Assembly: GCA_039881145.1 (NCBI GenBank)
Contig: JAYKKI010000077.1
Coordinates: 4,596,501 to 4,660,500, forward strand
DNA: 64,000 bases
Source of the DNA: Druceiella hillmani
Lineage: Eukaryota; Arthropoda; Insecta; Lepidoptera; Hepialidae
Direction: 5' to 3'
In this document: one piece after another, positions 50,385-62,280 of the stretch
How the letters are laid out: every line of letters starts with the position of its first letter
How positions within the stretch are numbered: the stretch's first letter is position 1
Translations under genes and position numbers: made by a program
The notes under the pieces: model-generated
The model's database searches: none
Told to the model about the DNA's origin: nothing
Seen by the model: only the letters and a program-made list of their open reading frames with translations

Positions 50385-51330
50385 TATATCGCTTGAAAAC
50401 AATGCCGCTTCCTTGCCTTGGTATCGTCAAGTAAAAACGTTGCTTTGGCTGCCACACCGATGTTTAATTGTATTTCTACGATTGTTCGGTCAGGCCAACA
50501 ATTACTGCAAGATATATGCAAAGCTGTTGCATACATTAACCACCTATCAAATAGCTGGTAAAGCAAAGGTTGAATCAATTATGTAATTTTTTCGTAATTT
50601 ACGTTTAATTCAATGAACAATGCATCGAGACATTGGCCACAGCGCGCACTCATGGGCGATCGAGGGGGCGATACAAAGCCGCATCCGCTATGCCGTGTCA
50701 GGAAGTGTGTGAGAATCATATTCTTGAGCGTAATTCGAGGTAAAACTAGGCAGAATCGAGAGTTTTTTTGCGAAAAACCTCAAGTGTTAACGTGTTCATT
50801 AGGCTTATCCACGAATATTTATTTCCTTTGACCTTCGTGTATTGATGCCTTAATATAAGCGTGTTACTTCCAGTTTTTTTTAGATTTTACAATTGTCTGT
50901 TTATTATCAGGAAGTAGAGTAAAAGTTACTAAAATGGGAATGTCAAGTGTACTACGAACGTCAAAAGTTACGCCAGGGGAGTATTTGTTTATGCTTATTT
51001 CCAAATGCAATAACATGCGTGAGATGCGAAGAAATTCGAGATTCGTTTCGAAATTCTTACCTCTAAATATTCGCCTTATCAAACTAATGAAAAATTTATA
51101 AAATTATCACATTATTAGAAACCTGATTACGAAATATATTTTGAAATAGTAATTCACGAAAGCATATACATTTCAAAATCAACTGGTTCTTAAATACAGT
51201 TAAATTCATTTATGGCTCAAATAAAACATCAATTTAAAAAATCTCGACATTCTGTCAGCATGGTGTTCACAAAATAAGATGCACCTAAATCCTAATATAT
51301 GCCATGGATAATATAACACTTGTTTAATAT
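50385..51330. other. Intronic segment between mariner and LINE fragments
   Basis: A GC-richer patch at 50620-50710 ('gcgatcgagggggcgataca') carries a 72-codon ORF without motifs. Nothing else is recognised. Confidence 0.4.
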
Positions 51331-51332
51331 AG

Positions 51333-52216
51333 TACCTGGGTCTAGGAATAATTGTTGATGATAAAATACAATTTTTTAAAGCTGCGAAGATGTTGGGATT
51401 TGTTTTGAAGGTAAACAAGGATTTTGAAAATGTTCAAACATTGCTTTCTCTTTATAATTCACTTGTACACACTCAGCTCGAAGGTATGTGGCGTGTGTGG
51501 AACTCAATTTTTAAGAAACACCTTGGCCACATTGAAAGTGTTCAAAACATATTTTTATACCAACTCGAGGAGCCTACGAAGAGCCTTTTTTATGTTTTAA
51601 ATTAAATACAATGATTCAACGAAGAAAATGTAAACTCAACGAAGAAAATATAATGAGTTCAGTTTTTCAGCACTTTCAACTTAACGTTCCACGCAATAAC
51701 AGTAGACCGCATATATATCGTCCCTTATTTGTATCAGAATGTCGCGCCAATATAAAGTTTTTGCTCCAGTCAATAGACTAAGCCGTACCCTAAATGAATT
51801 AGCTTCTACTGTGGATTTCTTTGGGTCCTCAACTGAAGTTGAGTCATTTAAATAAAAAGTTATTGAGAATAACAAAGATAAATAACTTCTGCACAGAACA
51901 AAGTGATACTTGAAGTAGTTTTATGTTTATATTTACAACAATTTAATTCAATTTATTAACTTCAATAGTTCGTAGAATTCTAAATTTATATGAATTTTTT
52001 TCTTCAACTGAGTGATCCGAGAGCGTGTACAAAGACTAGTGTGTGTGCAAGGAGTGTCTTTGCGCACACACACTTGTCCACTGCTCGTATAGGGCTTATT
52101 GTTAGGATAATATACGAGTAAACGTATGTTTATGGTTGACTGGAAGAGATTGCTCATGTAGCAATAAGTCCGCCATATGTACTATACATAAAAGTTAATA
52201 AATAAATAAATAAATG
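51333..52216 (+). pseudogene. 3' part of a Jockey/CR1-like LINE, copy 2 (reverse-transcriptase C-terminus)
   Basis: From 51333 to the stop at 51603-51605 one frame reads LGLGIIVDDKIQF...AAKMLGFVLKVNKDF...TLLSLYNSLVHTQLEG...VWN...HIESVQ. This is the familiar C-terminal part of insect LINE reverse transcriptases (the 'DLGV...F..KMLGF...F' and 'LY...V...LEY...VWNP' motifs). A short internal deletion follows IQF, where the conserved spacer is missing. After a frameshift, 51680-51857 continues as NVPRNNSRPHIYRPLF and STVDFFGSSTEVESFK-stop. The 3' UTR motif (gaagagattgc...aagtccgccatatgta) and an (AATA)n tail end at 52216. It is non-functional. Confidence 0.85.
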
Positions 52217-52219
52217 TCT

Positions 52220-52580
52220 CTAAAAAATTAATAGGATAGCTTCATGCACAGCGCGTCATCTAAGGTAAAATTCCTTTTGAAAAATAATGTCCTAATAGCA
52301 ATCGTCGATTGAATTCTACGTTTCATAGTCCGTGATTAAACGTAGGTTATTTTTACTGACGTTTAACTGTTAAGTTGTAGAAACATTAAATAAGATAAAA
52401 TGTAATCAATATTCCTATTGAGAGATCAAAAAATCTGACAATGAAAGTATCATCAACATTTTTGAGTATTTTTGGATACTACTTTGAACAAACAAACAAA
52501 AAAATTCCTTCTTTACAGTGATATCGTATTGTCGATAAAATCAGTGAACTCAAAATAATAATTTTATCTCGTTTTGGCAG
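52220..52580. other. End of intron 1
   Basis: AT-rich with no repeat recognised. A pyrimidine-rich acceptor (ttttatctcgttttggcag) precedes exon 2. Confidence 0.6.
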
Positions 52581-52773
52581 ACGACTGCTGGCGATACCAC
52601 CGACGGCGGATGGTCCGTACTCGCACGCGCGCTGCGTGATGTACGACGTGGATTATACAGCAGTCCTGGCGAGCGGTGCGCGAGGTCCCGACCACGAGTG
52701 GCCCGTCAGGCCCTGCGATCGCGGCTGGGAGTTCAACTACACCGACGTGCCTTACTCCACCATCTCCAGCGAG
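52581..52773 (+). CDS. SLC22-family transporter, coding exon 2 (extracellular loop 1)
   Basis: This 193-bp exon supplies the last base of codon 142 and residues 143-206. Recognisable family motifs in order are RRLLAIP (142-148), YSHARC (155-160), MYDVDYTAVLASG (162-174), WPVRPCDRGWEFNYTDVPY (182-200) and STISSE (201-206). Cysteines at 129, 160 and 187 are candidates for the loop disulfides of SLC22 proteins. NYT at 194-196 is a second N-glycosylation sequon. The acceptor is 'tttggcag' and the donor GAG|gtgagc. 425 + 193 = 618 nt leaves the next exon in phase 0. In this family the next segment normally leads into TM2; it is not in the window, so the gene is truncated by the window edge rather than broken. 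The exon is markedly GC-rich against its AT-rich surroundings, as expected for a conserved coding exon. Confidence 0.95.
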
Positions 52774-52969
52774 GTGAGCCACCATTCACTTTATACCTTT
52801 GCGTTGCCTCTTGAGATTGTCAGCTACTGCCAAAATAAGATTGTATGCAGGGTGGTGATTCAGAGTCTAACCATCGGCCTATATCCACACCGGCGGAAGA
52901 CACACACAGTCATCCGTTTTCCACTCTAACCGCTTCCCGTTAACGTTTTATGCCATCAATTCATCTGGC

Positions 52970-53078
52970 TGGTGGACTGTCTACACACTTCGACGTTCGT
53001 GGCCTCCACTCCGGCAAATATATGGTGGACTTTCTACACTACACTTCGAGGTTCGTGGCCTCCACTCCGACAAATATA
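52970..53078. repeat. Imperfect ~53/56-bp tandem duplication near exon 2
   Basis: Unit 1 (52970-53022) and unit 2 (53023-53078) share 'tggtggact', 'ctacac', 'ttcgtggcctccactccg' and 'caaatata'. They differ by a 3-bp insertion and a few substitutions. Confidence 0.92.
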
Positions 53079-53569
53079 ACCTGCCCGTTGCCATTTCAAT
53101 TTATTTGTATTAAGCGCTATATTAATTACTTCGATCCTCCATCGGATCTCTTCATTTCGGTTTTGGCCCTTCAGAGACATTGCGAGTGTCAATTGCCTCT
53201 AAATTCTCATAAATTATTATTTCATCATAAAAAAAATCAATATTTCGTGGCAATTATCAGATGCATAGATAGAAAACTGCTTTCTGAACACAAAATATTA
53301 TTAATAATCTGTTGACATTAAAACAATTCATTCGCTTCTGTGCTAAAGCACGTCTAGTTCAAGTAAAGTTCGGCCCCTTTTTAGGATCCCATAGCCAAAT
53401 GGCAAAATCAATATCGTTATAATTTCATCCTGTCCGTCTGTCTGTTTCTCCGTCCGTATGTTACAGCCATTTTAATCGGAGACTATTGGCACTGTGTAGA
53501 TGAAATTTGGATGATAAGTGTTTTCTATGAACTACTATACAATGAAATAGTGGAATTAAAAAAAATAAT

Positions 53570-53615
53570 GTTAGGGGTGACACTCCGTACATATGTACGG
53601 AGTGTCACCCCTAAC
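53570..53615. repeat. Perfect 46-bp palindrome without a loop
   Basis: Each half is gttaggggtgacactccgta plus 'cat'; the centre is acatatgt. No mismatch occurs. Confidence 0.97.
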
Positions 53616-53728
53616 TGAGGATGAGAAATAATCCAATGCATATAGGGTTCCAGAGGTTCCAAAATAACTGTTTTATTTAATGCAATAGTTGGTGAGGAAT
53701 GCGCTTCTAAAGTCTTAATAAGTGCTCC

Positions 53729-53749
53729 TCCCCCCCCCCTCCCCCCTTT
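53729..53749. repeat. Poly-C tract
   Basis: An almost pure run of C interrupted by T, flanked by 'gtgctc' and 'ttttaac'. Confidence 0.95.
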
Positions 53750-54834
53750 TAACTTTTCTACTAACGTGTATAGAATTCAGAAAAAAGTTAAAGTTCTTAA
53801 AATAAACTTTGAAAAACCAAAATTGGTTTCAATAAGATGTTTTTTATAGTTTTTGAAAAATATAAACTTATAAGTTTAATATTGTTCTGTGATATGGAAA
53901 CCTTCGTGCGCGATTCCGACATGCACTTGGCCTGATTTATTATCGTTCGCGCCAAGTTCATATTGATATATCGAAATGTGGAACTATATTGAAAAGATAC
54001 TTGAATATTGAACCAACTAAGATCTCTCCTGATGTCTAATCAACTTAATAGCTCACCGTGTAGGCATTGTTTTAAATATGTGTTTTAATGCACAAACCTA
54101 GGAAAAAAACTGTAATATCACCGAAACATCAAAATATATTATCAACAACAGATGCAATGTCTATTATGCTGAAAAAGTGGAACTGCCATTAAATATTAAT
54201 CGCAAATATATTAGATATTAATCACAAATATTAATAACAATTTCAAGACAAAAAATATGTGTTCATATTTTATATTTGTCTAAAAAAATCATATTTGCAC
54301 GGAAACCGAAAATGTTTTCATCGGTCGGGAACTTCGATGAAGATGCTTTTTTTTGGAAAAGAGTTATCATACATTTTTCGTCTTTTACCCATAATCTTAC
54401 AGTTATACCTGTGGCAGGTCCTTTTATTACGCCATAATGCGTACAATCGAATCACAAGCGTACATAAATGCTTTATATGCTATATAGATATTTACTGTAC
54501 TACGTGTATACAAAAAGGATAATGTTAGATATTAATTATATCACAATTTACAATTACTACACACAGACTTTGTGACGTGGGACCCGTTTAATACCTAATG
54601 AAAAGCAAAGAAGATTCATACGAAAGGCAGAGGTGTGGATCTCCCTCACACTGTATCCCTTTATGCTTTAATAATCAAAAATATAAAATCTGATTCGATT
54701 AGAAATATTTTAAACGACTAAACTGCTCGATAGTCGTGTGCTCCTTTTATTCCCAAACACGTATCTGATGCTCGAATCAAATTATTAATAATTCTATTGA
54801 TATAAGAAATGTTCGATATTCAGCTCAATTCTGT

Positions 54835-55060
54835 TAATAAAAAATATGTTGTTGCATGTTCCTGTTATTCCTAAGCGCGGAATCGACACTCGACTCAAAA
54901 TTCTTCACAATTTTATTAACTTTAATGAGTATGATGATATAATTAATATTCAGCTTAATATTTTTAATGAAAAATATATATCGTTGCATGCTCCTGTTAT
55001 TCCTCAACATAGAGTCGACACTAGACTCAAAATAATTCATAATTCATTATACCAATTCTA
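54835..55060. repeat. ~120-bp imperfect tandem duplication
   Basis: 'aaaaatat...gttgcatg(t/c)tcctgttattcct...gtcgacact(c/a)gactcaaaat' occurs at about 54840-54902 and again at about 54969-55031. 'aattcattatacc'-like or 'ttcacaattttatta'-like spacers lie between. The matching plus and minus ORFs are by-products. Confidence 0.8.
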
Positions 55061-55379
55061 TTTAATGTTATATGTTCTAGATATTAAATTAAATAATTTT
55101 AGTAAAAATCATATTTTATATTTTAAAACATATTAAGTTTTAAAATAGATAATACATTTTTGAAACTATAATTTCCAAGGTTCGTTTGTAAAAACGTGGC
55201 CAGCTTTCTACGTACAGACAATGACTAAAGACCTCACACAGTTTTTTTTTCTATTTATCTTTGACCGTAATCGAAATTCGATATTGAAACTGAAACCTTT
55301 GAAGCATCTTAAAACAACGCGGTTGCAAAAAAAATAGTGCAAATATTTATATATCGCATGACATTCACATGTGGTACCT

Positions 55380-55815
55380 ATTTTATGGTTTTGTACCTCA
55401 TACAGAAAAACAGAACTATTATATGGCGTCTCATGTACCAGTCTGTTCAAGCCGTTTTTTTAGAAACCGCTTGAAGTAGAAAGTTGAAATTTGGCATAAA
55501 CCATATCAATCCTCATGTACTTCAATAAATCATATTTAGCAAAATATTCATACGGAAAAATTAGGGGAAAAAATTATATTGAAATTTAAATTTTACATAT
55601 CTTTAAAATAGGGGTTATAGCGATTACCCTAGATCTTATAATTATTGAAACATGCATTGTGATTTATGCGCCGTGATTTTCCTTATAAAAATTAAACATT
55701 TGTAAATAGTTTAATAAAAATACTATGTTCCCTTAAATCTATATATTAATACGTGACGAGAAAACTTTGTACCCTTTTTAAGCATATTGCGCAAACGGAA
55801 GAGTGCGAGGTTTGG
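55380..55815 (+). mobile_element. 'gtcacagcc' dispersed repeat copy
   Basis: 'accagtctgttcaagccgtt' and 'aaaccgcttgaagtagaaag', then 'ttgaaatttggcataaacc', followed downstream by 'catttgtaaatagtttaata', 'tatgttcccttaaat' and 'gcgcaaacggaagagtgcga'. Confidence 0.6.
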
Positions 55816-56248
55816 TATAATAACAATGTATATGAAGAAGGAGTGTAGAAAAAATTTAGATACAATATGTGTTACAAATACATTAAACGGTTTATTGTTT
55901 CGTTCATACTATTAATTTCAAACACATAATAGTCTGTGTGACCACAGACTGGTCAGATAGAGTAGAGTGTCGCCAAAACATTTTAAAATGTCAGGTTGAT
56001 TGAATGAGTGTCGAGCTGTAAATTTTGTGTAGTGTGTGTCAAGGCAAAAATGAAGTAATAGAACAAAATTAAAAAAAAATTTATGCAATAAGTATAGAGT
56101 TATACTATTTGACAAAAGACTTTCAATAACGTTCAAACTTAAAAAATTAAAGAATTACGGTCGAATTTCGACCACTAGTATATTTAAATGTTTAAATGTG
56201 GTGCCACTTCTACTCGTACTTGATGGATTTTTTTAAATTTCGTAGGAA

Positions 56249-56250
<2 letters not shown>

Positions 56251-56282
<32 letters not shown>

Positions 56283-56287
56283 ATATT

Positions 56288-56356
<69 letters not shown>
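56251..56356. repeat. Long interrupted (TA)n microsatellite
   Basis: Two TA tracts are separated by 'aacatatttatatatacat'. Confidence 0.97.
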
Positions 56357-56359
<3 letters not shown>

Positions 56360-56361
<2 letters not shown>

Positions 56362-58225
56362 CTGACGCTTGAGACAGATCGTCTTCCGCTAATGCGTTCA
56401 GTTCATTATTATCGATCTTAATCTAGGAACTCCAACGTGATTCGTTTTTATCTCAAAATTTCTAGAACGAATACCAATGAATCGATACACAATTTATGCC
56501 TTTATTTGTGATTTTTGATTTGTACAAATCGTTTACTAAAGGAACGTCTCGTGTTAGGCTTTTAATTAAAAGTTAATAAGGAAAATAACTTTCTGTTAAA
56601 TCGAGGTTGTATTTTTTAACAAGACAACGATCCTAAAGACGTGACTGGAATTACTAAAAACGATTTAACACTTGGCAAATTAGATTTAAAGAATGTCTCT
56701 TCGAAGATTTATGAAACAAATCACACCGCAGAATTTTCATAATTTAAAGAAAAAGCAAGATGATATTACGAAAATAACATTTGGGAACTTGGCATAGTTT
56801 TCCTGGAAATATTTTGTAAAATCTGTTAGAATTGGCAAAGAGAAACGGATATGGTATAAAATAAGTATGAGCATGTGAAAAATTGAACATAATTAACGTT
56901 TATGTTTTCTTTGATTTGTTGCGATTAACTTTTAGCGTTTTAGATAAATCATATACTTCCCAAATATATTCCTTCGTTTGAGTTTTCATCCAAACTTTAA
57001 TATTTCTGGCTATATTTAAAGAATAATTAATTAACCAACGTTTCAACGTACGCAATTTACATTTTGCTAAGCCTTTTTTCATTGTTAAATCACTTTTATG
57101 ATTTCAACTGACTTCCTAAAGCCTGTTCGTCACATTTAATTATTATAAGTAAAACCGTACATTACACTTCCTAAGTAGACAAGTAAATTTGTGGAAGTTC
57201 ATTTTGTCAAGATCACTACAATCCCTGAGGTATATTATTTCTGTGTGGACAAATAATACAAATTTTAAAGGATGGCAACATTGCTGTAATACAAGTACAG
57301 ACGAAGCTCGCAATGTGACCTGAGAAGACGAGCGTTCCACGAGAATCCATCGTCGAGAACTTATTTTAAAGCGACCATTTTCTTACAATATCCTCTTTCC
57401 AAAGTTCCTCAATCTGACTCACCCGCGCCTTTGTTCGTTCCGCTTGCAAAAAGTGACTAGGACGTTATAAAATCGGCATAAACTACTACACTAGTAGGAA
57501 CCACGCAACGTGCTTACAGCAGACGGGAAATATTACGGAGGCCGTTAATTATTCATCTTTGCATTAAACAACAAAAAATAAACTTAAAAAGTCATATCGT
57601 TGAACGATTTTACGCTATAGTGACGGAAACGGACTGTAGATTAATTGGTTGCTTTTCGTTAGATACAGGAAGGATATGGTTTAGCGGAAATGGTGTTCAA
57701 ACACGGTATACAAATCGTTAAAGGAACGGAAAATTCTAAATAAATCGGTTAGATGAACGTGTCAATATTTAAATTTAACGTTTCAAGATCAGCATAGATT
57801 AATATAATGACATGGTTTTATCCCGATATCGCCAGTGTGAGAGCTACTGTATCCGATACTTGACTGGTCGAGTATATCGCTTCTTTCATATATACATGTA
57901 ACAAAACTGTAAATTTTTCCTACCTAAAAATTTTTTGGAAATTTTTCCTATCTAAAAATGTTCATAAAAATATCACATAGGTGATGGGGATGAATAAAAT
58001 GCACGATTAAGATTACGTTTGGAATTATTTTCTGCTTGTGTGTTTGTTTGTACACGAATCACTTATAAACTACTTAACCAAGTCAGATAGTTTTTAGAAA
58101 AAAAAATATAAGATTTAACTATGTCATCGCAATTGGTTTACTCAATCACGAACTCTGCGAATTTAATATGTTCAAAAATTAAAATTTTGGTTGCATTACT
58201 ACAACAACAACAAAGAATTTCCTAG
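56360..58225. other. Intron 2 stretch, no gene seen
   Basis: AT-rich. A short tandem duplication 'ttttcctacctaaaaat / ttttcctatctaaaaat' lies at about 57914-57960. No exon signature is visible. Confidence 0.5.
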
Positions 58226-58468
58226 CTACTCGACGCGTAGTAATTCACACAGACGTACTTAGATACATCGATAGATGGCGTACCTATGTGCATCGATAGA
58301 TGGCGCTACGTAGATTATAAATCTCGCAATTATGTTTTTCACCGGTAAATAAGTGCCGAAGTAGGCATAGCTAGAGATGAAGTGTGGATATATACTTATG
58401 AAAAAGGGCATCAGTATGTTTTAAAATGGTCCGCAAGTACGAAGTCGCGGGCAGGGCTAGTATCATAA
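58226..58468 (+). mobile_element. Dispersed repeat 'CGACGCGTAGT / GATGGCGC', copy 3
   Basis: 'ctactcgacgcgtagtaatt' is followed by two 'atcgatagatggcg' motifs (58269 and 58295), then 'aaatctcgcaatta', 'gaagtgtggatatatactta', 'gggcatcag' and an end 'acgaagtcgcgggcagggct' plus 'agt'. This copy shows the family's 3' terminus, close to the gcgaagccgcggg type. Confidence 0.8.
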
Positions 58469-58469
58469 T

Positions 58470-59095
58470 AAATTCCAGATGATTGAAATAACAAGATAGA
58501 CGTTGCAAAAATTGAAAGATTAATAAACTGACCGGGTGAGAATGAGATTTATATCTACCTGAACAGGCACATTTATCTTCTTGTAACTCCTTATACAATT
58601 AAAGATTTTCAATAATTTATTGATACGTGATTATATTTCTTCGTCTGTGTAATAAAGATTTTTTATTTTTTTTTACATTTACCTTTGTATTATACAAAGG
58701 AGACGATTTTCTTATCATTATAGAAATGTATTGGTTTATTTCCTTCGTGAGTAAATTATCTTAAATAGACAATAATTAATTTGTGTTGCACGTGATCCAT
58801 TGCAGCTTTCGAATAACGAGGACGACTCAATTGGTAATTGTTAATAAATGAGTTATCTTCAGACTTATAATTGAAATTAATTCCCGATTAAAATTCTCCT
58901 AAACAAGAAAATCAGCTTCGCTCCATTGTCAAATGCGATGTTGAATATAATTTTTCCACACGATGCTCTTTGCACCAGAGACCCGCCGCATTAAATAATT
59001 TACACGTTGCAACACTATGAAAAGTCGTCGGATGCGATTACTAAATGCTCAATTATGTTAATTATGCACTTTACCGTAAATAATCATACTTCTAT
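58470..59095. other. Intron 2 stretch, no gene seen
   Basis: AT-rich with only short ORFs. Confidence 0.5.
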
Positions 59096-59099
59096 ATAT

Positions 59100-59225
59100 C
59101 TTTTTAACCCACTTCAAAAAAGAAGCTCTCTATTGCACCCGTATGTTTGTATATACGTGAGTATGTTCGCGATTTTCTCAAAAACTATCGAACCGATTTT
59201 GATGATTCTTCCATCTAAAAATCTA
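59100..59225 (+). mobile_element. Lepidopteran-type repeat fragment
   Basis: 'acccacttcaaaaaagaagc', 'gtatgtttgtatatacg' and 'ctatcgaaccgattttgatg' follow the layout of a widespread lepidopteran repeat ('ccgacttcaaaaaa...aaccgattttga'). Undelimited. Confidence 0.45.
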
Positions 59226-60176
59226 CAGATTTAAGGAAGAATTCGGGTGTATAAAATATTAAACCTTACTTTAATAATTATGGTTCAAGAACTGGTGAAG
59301 TTGCATTAATTTCATTTTCAGTTATATACTTCTTATTCGGTGGTTATTTGAAGTCGATTATATATATCTTGTTAAACATTTTAATTTATTATTATAACCG
59401 TATGTATGGTTTTGGATTTCTTTACAGCAATTGCAATTTGGACTTCTGATACAGAAAATCGAAGTGCACACCTTCCGTAGCTCTCATAACGCCAAGTTAT
59501 TTTGAACCCCATTAATAGACGTAAATTTAAAAAAGTGTTAACTAATTATATTTCAACACATTATCATAATAATAGATAATTAATTAAAAACATTAACAAA
59601 TGGAACATTAATCAATGGCTTTATAATTAAGTGTCACCGGCATCTGGTTAAACGAGCAGCATACGGTGTAGGCTGCAATCAAAAAGCTAGTCATATAATA
59701 AGGTTTTAACACAATTTTCTTTTACTACAAATAAGTACTTATATACACTCGGATACTCTTGCGAGGAAAAGTTAGCTTACAACATAAGAAAGGTAAACAA
59801 CGGTATGGACACCATTGTCCAGTCCTCTCATCTTCGTTATTATCAGACATAAATATGGGGTAGGATGATAACGTTATGTTAAATAGACACGTTATATCTA
59901 TAATAACGAAAGATATGGCAACAGCTAGTGAATACTATGAAATTTTACACAAACATTCAACTATTGAATAAAACGAATAGAAGAATGAGAAGTCGAGTTA
60001 AAAACATGTATGAAAAGGAACAGTTATAGTTATGAAAAATAAATGCTACTTGGGTAGAGTTACTGTAAGGCAAATCCGCTTAATCCATTTCGTATATATA
60101 ATAGTAGAATTAACCTAAAACGACAGAATTAAGTTTTCTCTTGTCGCACTTGTACGACATCAGCAGCAAAATATGA
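59226..60176. other. Intron 2 stretch, no gene seen
   Basis: AT-rich, nothing recognised. Confidence 0.5.
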
Positions 60177-60428
60177 TAGTATTACCTTTTCACTATTGTT
60201 GTTTCATTATATTAGTATTACCATTTCACTATTGTTGTCTCATTATATTAGTATTACCATTTCACTATTGTTGTCTCATTATATTAGTATTACCATTTCA
60301 CTATTGTTGTCTCATTATATTAGTATTACCATTTCACTATTGTTGTCTCATTATATTAGTATTACCATTTCACTATTGTTGTCTCATTATATTAGTATTA
60401 CCATTTCACTATTGTTGTCTCATTATAC
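60177..60428. repeat. Minisatellite, 36-bp unit, 7 copies
   Basis: Copies start at 60181 and every 36 bases to 60397 ('attaccatttcactattgtt', 'gtctcattatattagt'). The first copy has two substitutions; the rest are identical. Two overlapping repetitive ORFs arise only because 36 is a multiple of three. Confidence 0.98.
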
Positions 60429-60429
60429 C

Positions 60430-61414
60430 CTTCCAGATAATTCGAAATAAATGAATAAATTACGAGTGAAATATTATTCTCAGGCTTTTGCTGGCAAACA
60501 TTTTGCCGTAGCGTAGGAAGGCATTTTCTTATAAATTTCCAATTCATACTAATATCAGCTGAATATAGTTATGATAAATTATCTCAACTCTTGGGGGCTA
60601 CTTTTAGAGCGCAAGTGATATGTCCATATCAAAGAATGTATGTTATTAATATAGGTATTTCTTTGTGTCAATTTTGTAGAAAATGTTAAAGCAAACAATT
60701 CTGAACCGTTTCTGAAAAAAAATTACCGTATTAGTTGCGATTTCAATGAAAAGAAAATTTACAACTTTTTTTCAGAAACACTTCAAATATATTCACTTCA
60801 TCGCACAGAAGCAACGTTATGAATGATAGACACTTTGCTACATCCTCAATGTATACTACTTAGCCACGCGTTAATTTTTGAATTTGTAAATTTTTAATTT
60901 CATATTAAGATATTTTACTTTTTTTTCCTATAATTTTTTCAATAAAAACGTTGAAAATTGTATGATAATAAAGTTTTAGACATAGTTTTAAAGTGCCATA
61001 ACTACAAAAATAAAATAAAGATAACAGACAAAATAGACAAAGAAAAAATCCAAAAAGACGCTCTTTCGACTACGTCTTTCTAAAGATATTTGTAGCTGTT
61101 AAGTAAATGAAATAAAATAAAAGATTAGTATCTTATTCCTCAGGCCGGCGTGCCCGTTTCGCTGTCTTGTTGATTGATGTTCAACAATTATTTACTCGCC
61201 AACCCACGAATAATATCTACATAACAAATATTAATGGTCGACTGGATTAACATTATCGCGAATATGAATGCCATTGAAAATATAATTACTGTAACACAAG
61301 GTATTCGATAAATCTAATCTCGGTCAGTGGTCTGCGAAATGGCCTGCCGCCGCGGCGTAACTCTACAACATTGGCAGTTTCGCGTCAAATTTAGCGTACG
61401 ACCTCCGAGTGCAG
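60430..61414. other. Intron 2 stretch, no gene seen
   Basis: AT-rich, with a GC-richer end (61330-61414, 'tgccgccgcggcgtaactc'). No SLC22 motif is found there. Confidence 0.45.
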
Positions 61415-62280
61415 TGTCGACCACTTCTGACCATTGCCCGCATGTAGGGTTGTCATTCGCAAACTAGGTTTGTGACAAACTTTCTCTTTTGGGTACCGTT
61501 ACCTTAAAATATTACAAAACTGTTATTCAACACCAGAACGAATACACGACCACTTCTGCCTATTTTCTACGTATATGGTAATAATTCAATAACTAGGTTT
61601 ACGAGAACTATTCTTTTATAGGTACCTTCATTGTAGAATATGACGAAATGATTATCATTAAACAGCAAAACTAAAAGTTCTGCCCGTTGTCAATATGGAG
61701 AGTTGTCATTCACTAACTGGGTTTCGAAAAGTTCGGTTTCAGGTACTGTTATTCTACAATATTACAAAACCGAAGTTTACGAGAAACATTCTATTTTGGA
61801 TGTCGTTGTTCTAGAATATTACAAAACTAACTACTATTAACAACCAGAAATAATACACGGCCACTTCCGCCTATAGTCTATACACAAGGTTGTCATCCTC
61901 TAACTACATTTGCGAGTAACGTTCTGTTTTACTTACCGTTATCGTAGAATAAACAACAACAACAACAAATGATTATTATTAAACAACTGATCACTTCTAC
62001 CCATTGTTAATATGGACGGTTATCATTCACTAACTGGATTTACTAGAAAGGCTCGGCTTTCGGTACAGTTATTCTGAAATATTACACAACTGAAGTTTAT
62101 GAGCAACGTTCTGTTTTAGATACCGTTATCCTAGAATATTACGAAACTAATTATTATTAACCACTAGCATTGCATTTATGTAGAGTTGTTTTTTACTAAC
62201 TAGGTTTACGAGAAACGTTCAGTTTTATGCACCATTATTCTAGATTATCACAAAATCCGACTATTATTCAACAACAAAAG
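61415..62280. repeat. Degenerate tandem array, ~128-bp monomer, ~6 copies with internal duplications
   Basis: The monomer is 'gttgtcattcactaactagg', 'tttacgagaaacgttctgtt', 'ttaggtaccgttattctaga', 'atattacaaaactaattatt' and 'aataatacacgaccacttct' plus 'gcctattgtc'. Monomer starts lie at about 61449, 61577, 61702, 61889, 62019 and 62184. Two of the longer spacings hold an extra ~40-60-bp partial copy of the 'gtttacgag...gttctgtttt' part. Confidence 0.88.

Larger units (their letters stand above)
53360..53935 (+). mobile_element. 'gtcacagcc...gcacttggcc' dispersed repeat, near full-length copy
   Basis: The 5' part reads 'cctttttaggatcccatagc', 'ctgtccgtctgtctg', 'gttacagccattttaatcgg' and 'agactattgg...gatgaaatttgg'. 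The 3' end reads 'gatatggaaac', 'gtgcgcgattccgac' and 'atgcacttggcctgattta'. A perfect 46-bp palindrome and a C-rich run interrupt the body. This is the best-preserved copy in the window. Confidence 0.75.

Noticed and set aside
52564..52785. 73-codon minus-strand ORF opposite exon 2
   Set aside because: Antisense shadow of a GC-rich coding exon with no motif of its own.
52636..52929. 97-codon plus-strand ORF overlapping exon 2 and running past the donor
   Set aside because: It is in a different frame from the conserved SLC22 loop and crosses a consensus donor at 52774. The family motifs are all in the other frame.
52950..53315. 121-codon plus-strand ORF after exon 2
   Set aside because: It covers an intronic tandem duplication, lacks splice signals and shows no SLC22 TM2 motif or other domain.
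60173..60454. Two overlapping repetitive ORFs (84 and 93 codons)
   Set aside because: Both frames are open only because of the 36-bp minisatellite; no start context, signal or domain supports them.
61330..61440. GC-rich patch as the next SLC22 exon
   Set aside because: No frame gives the expected continuation toward TM2 and there is no good acceptor/donor pair.
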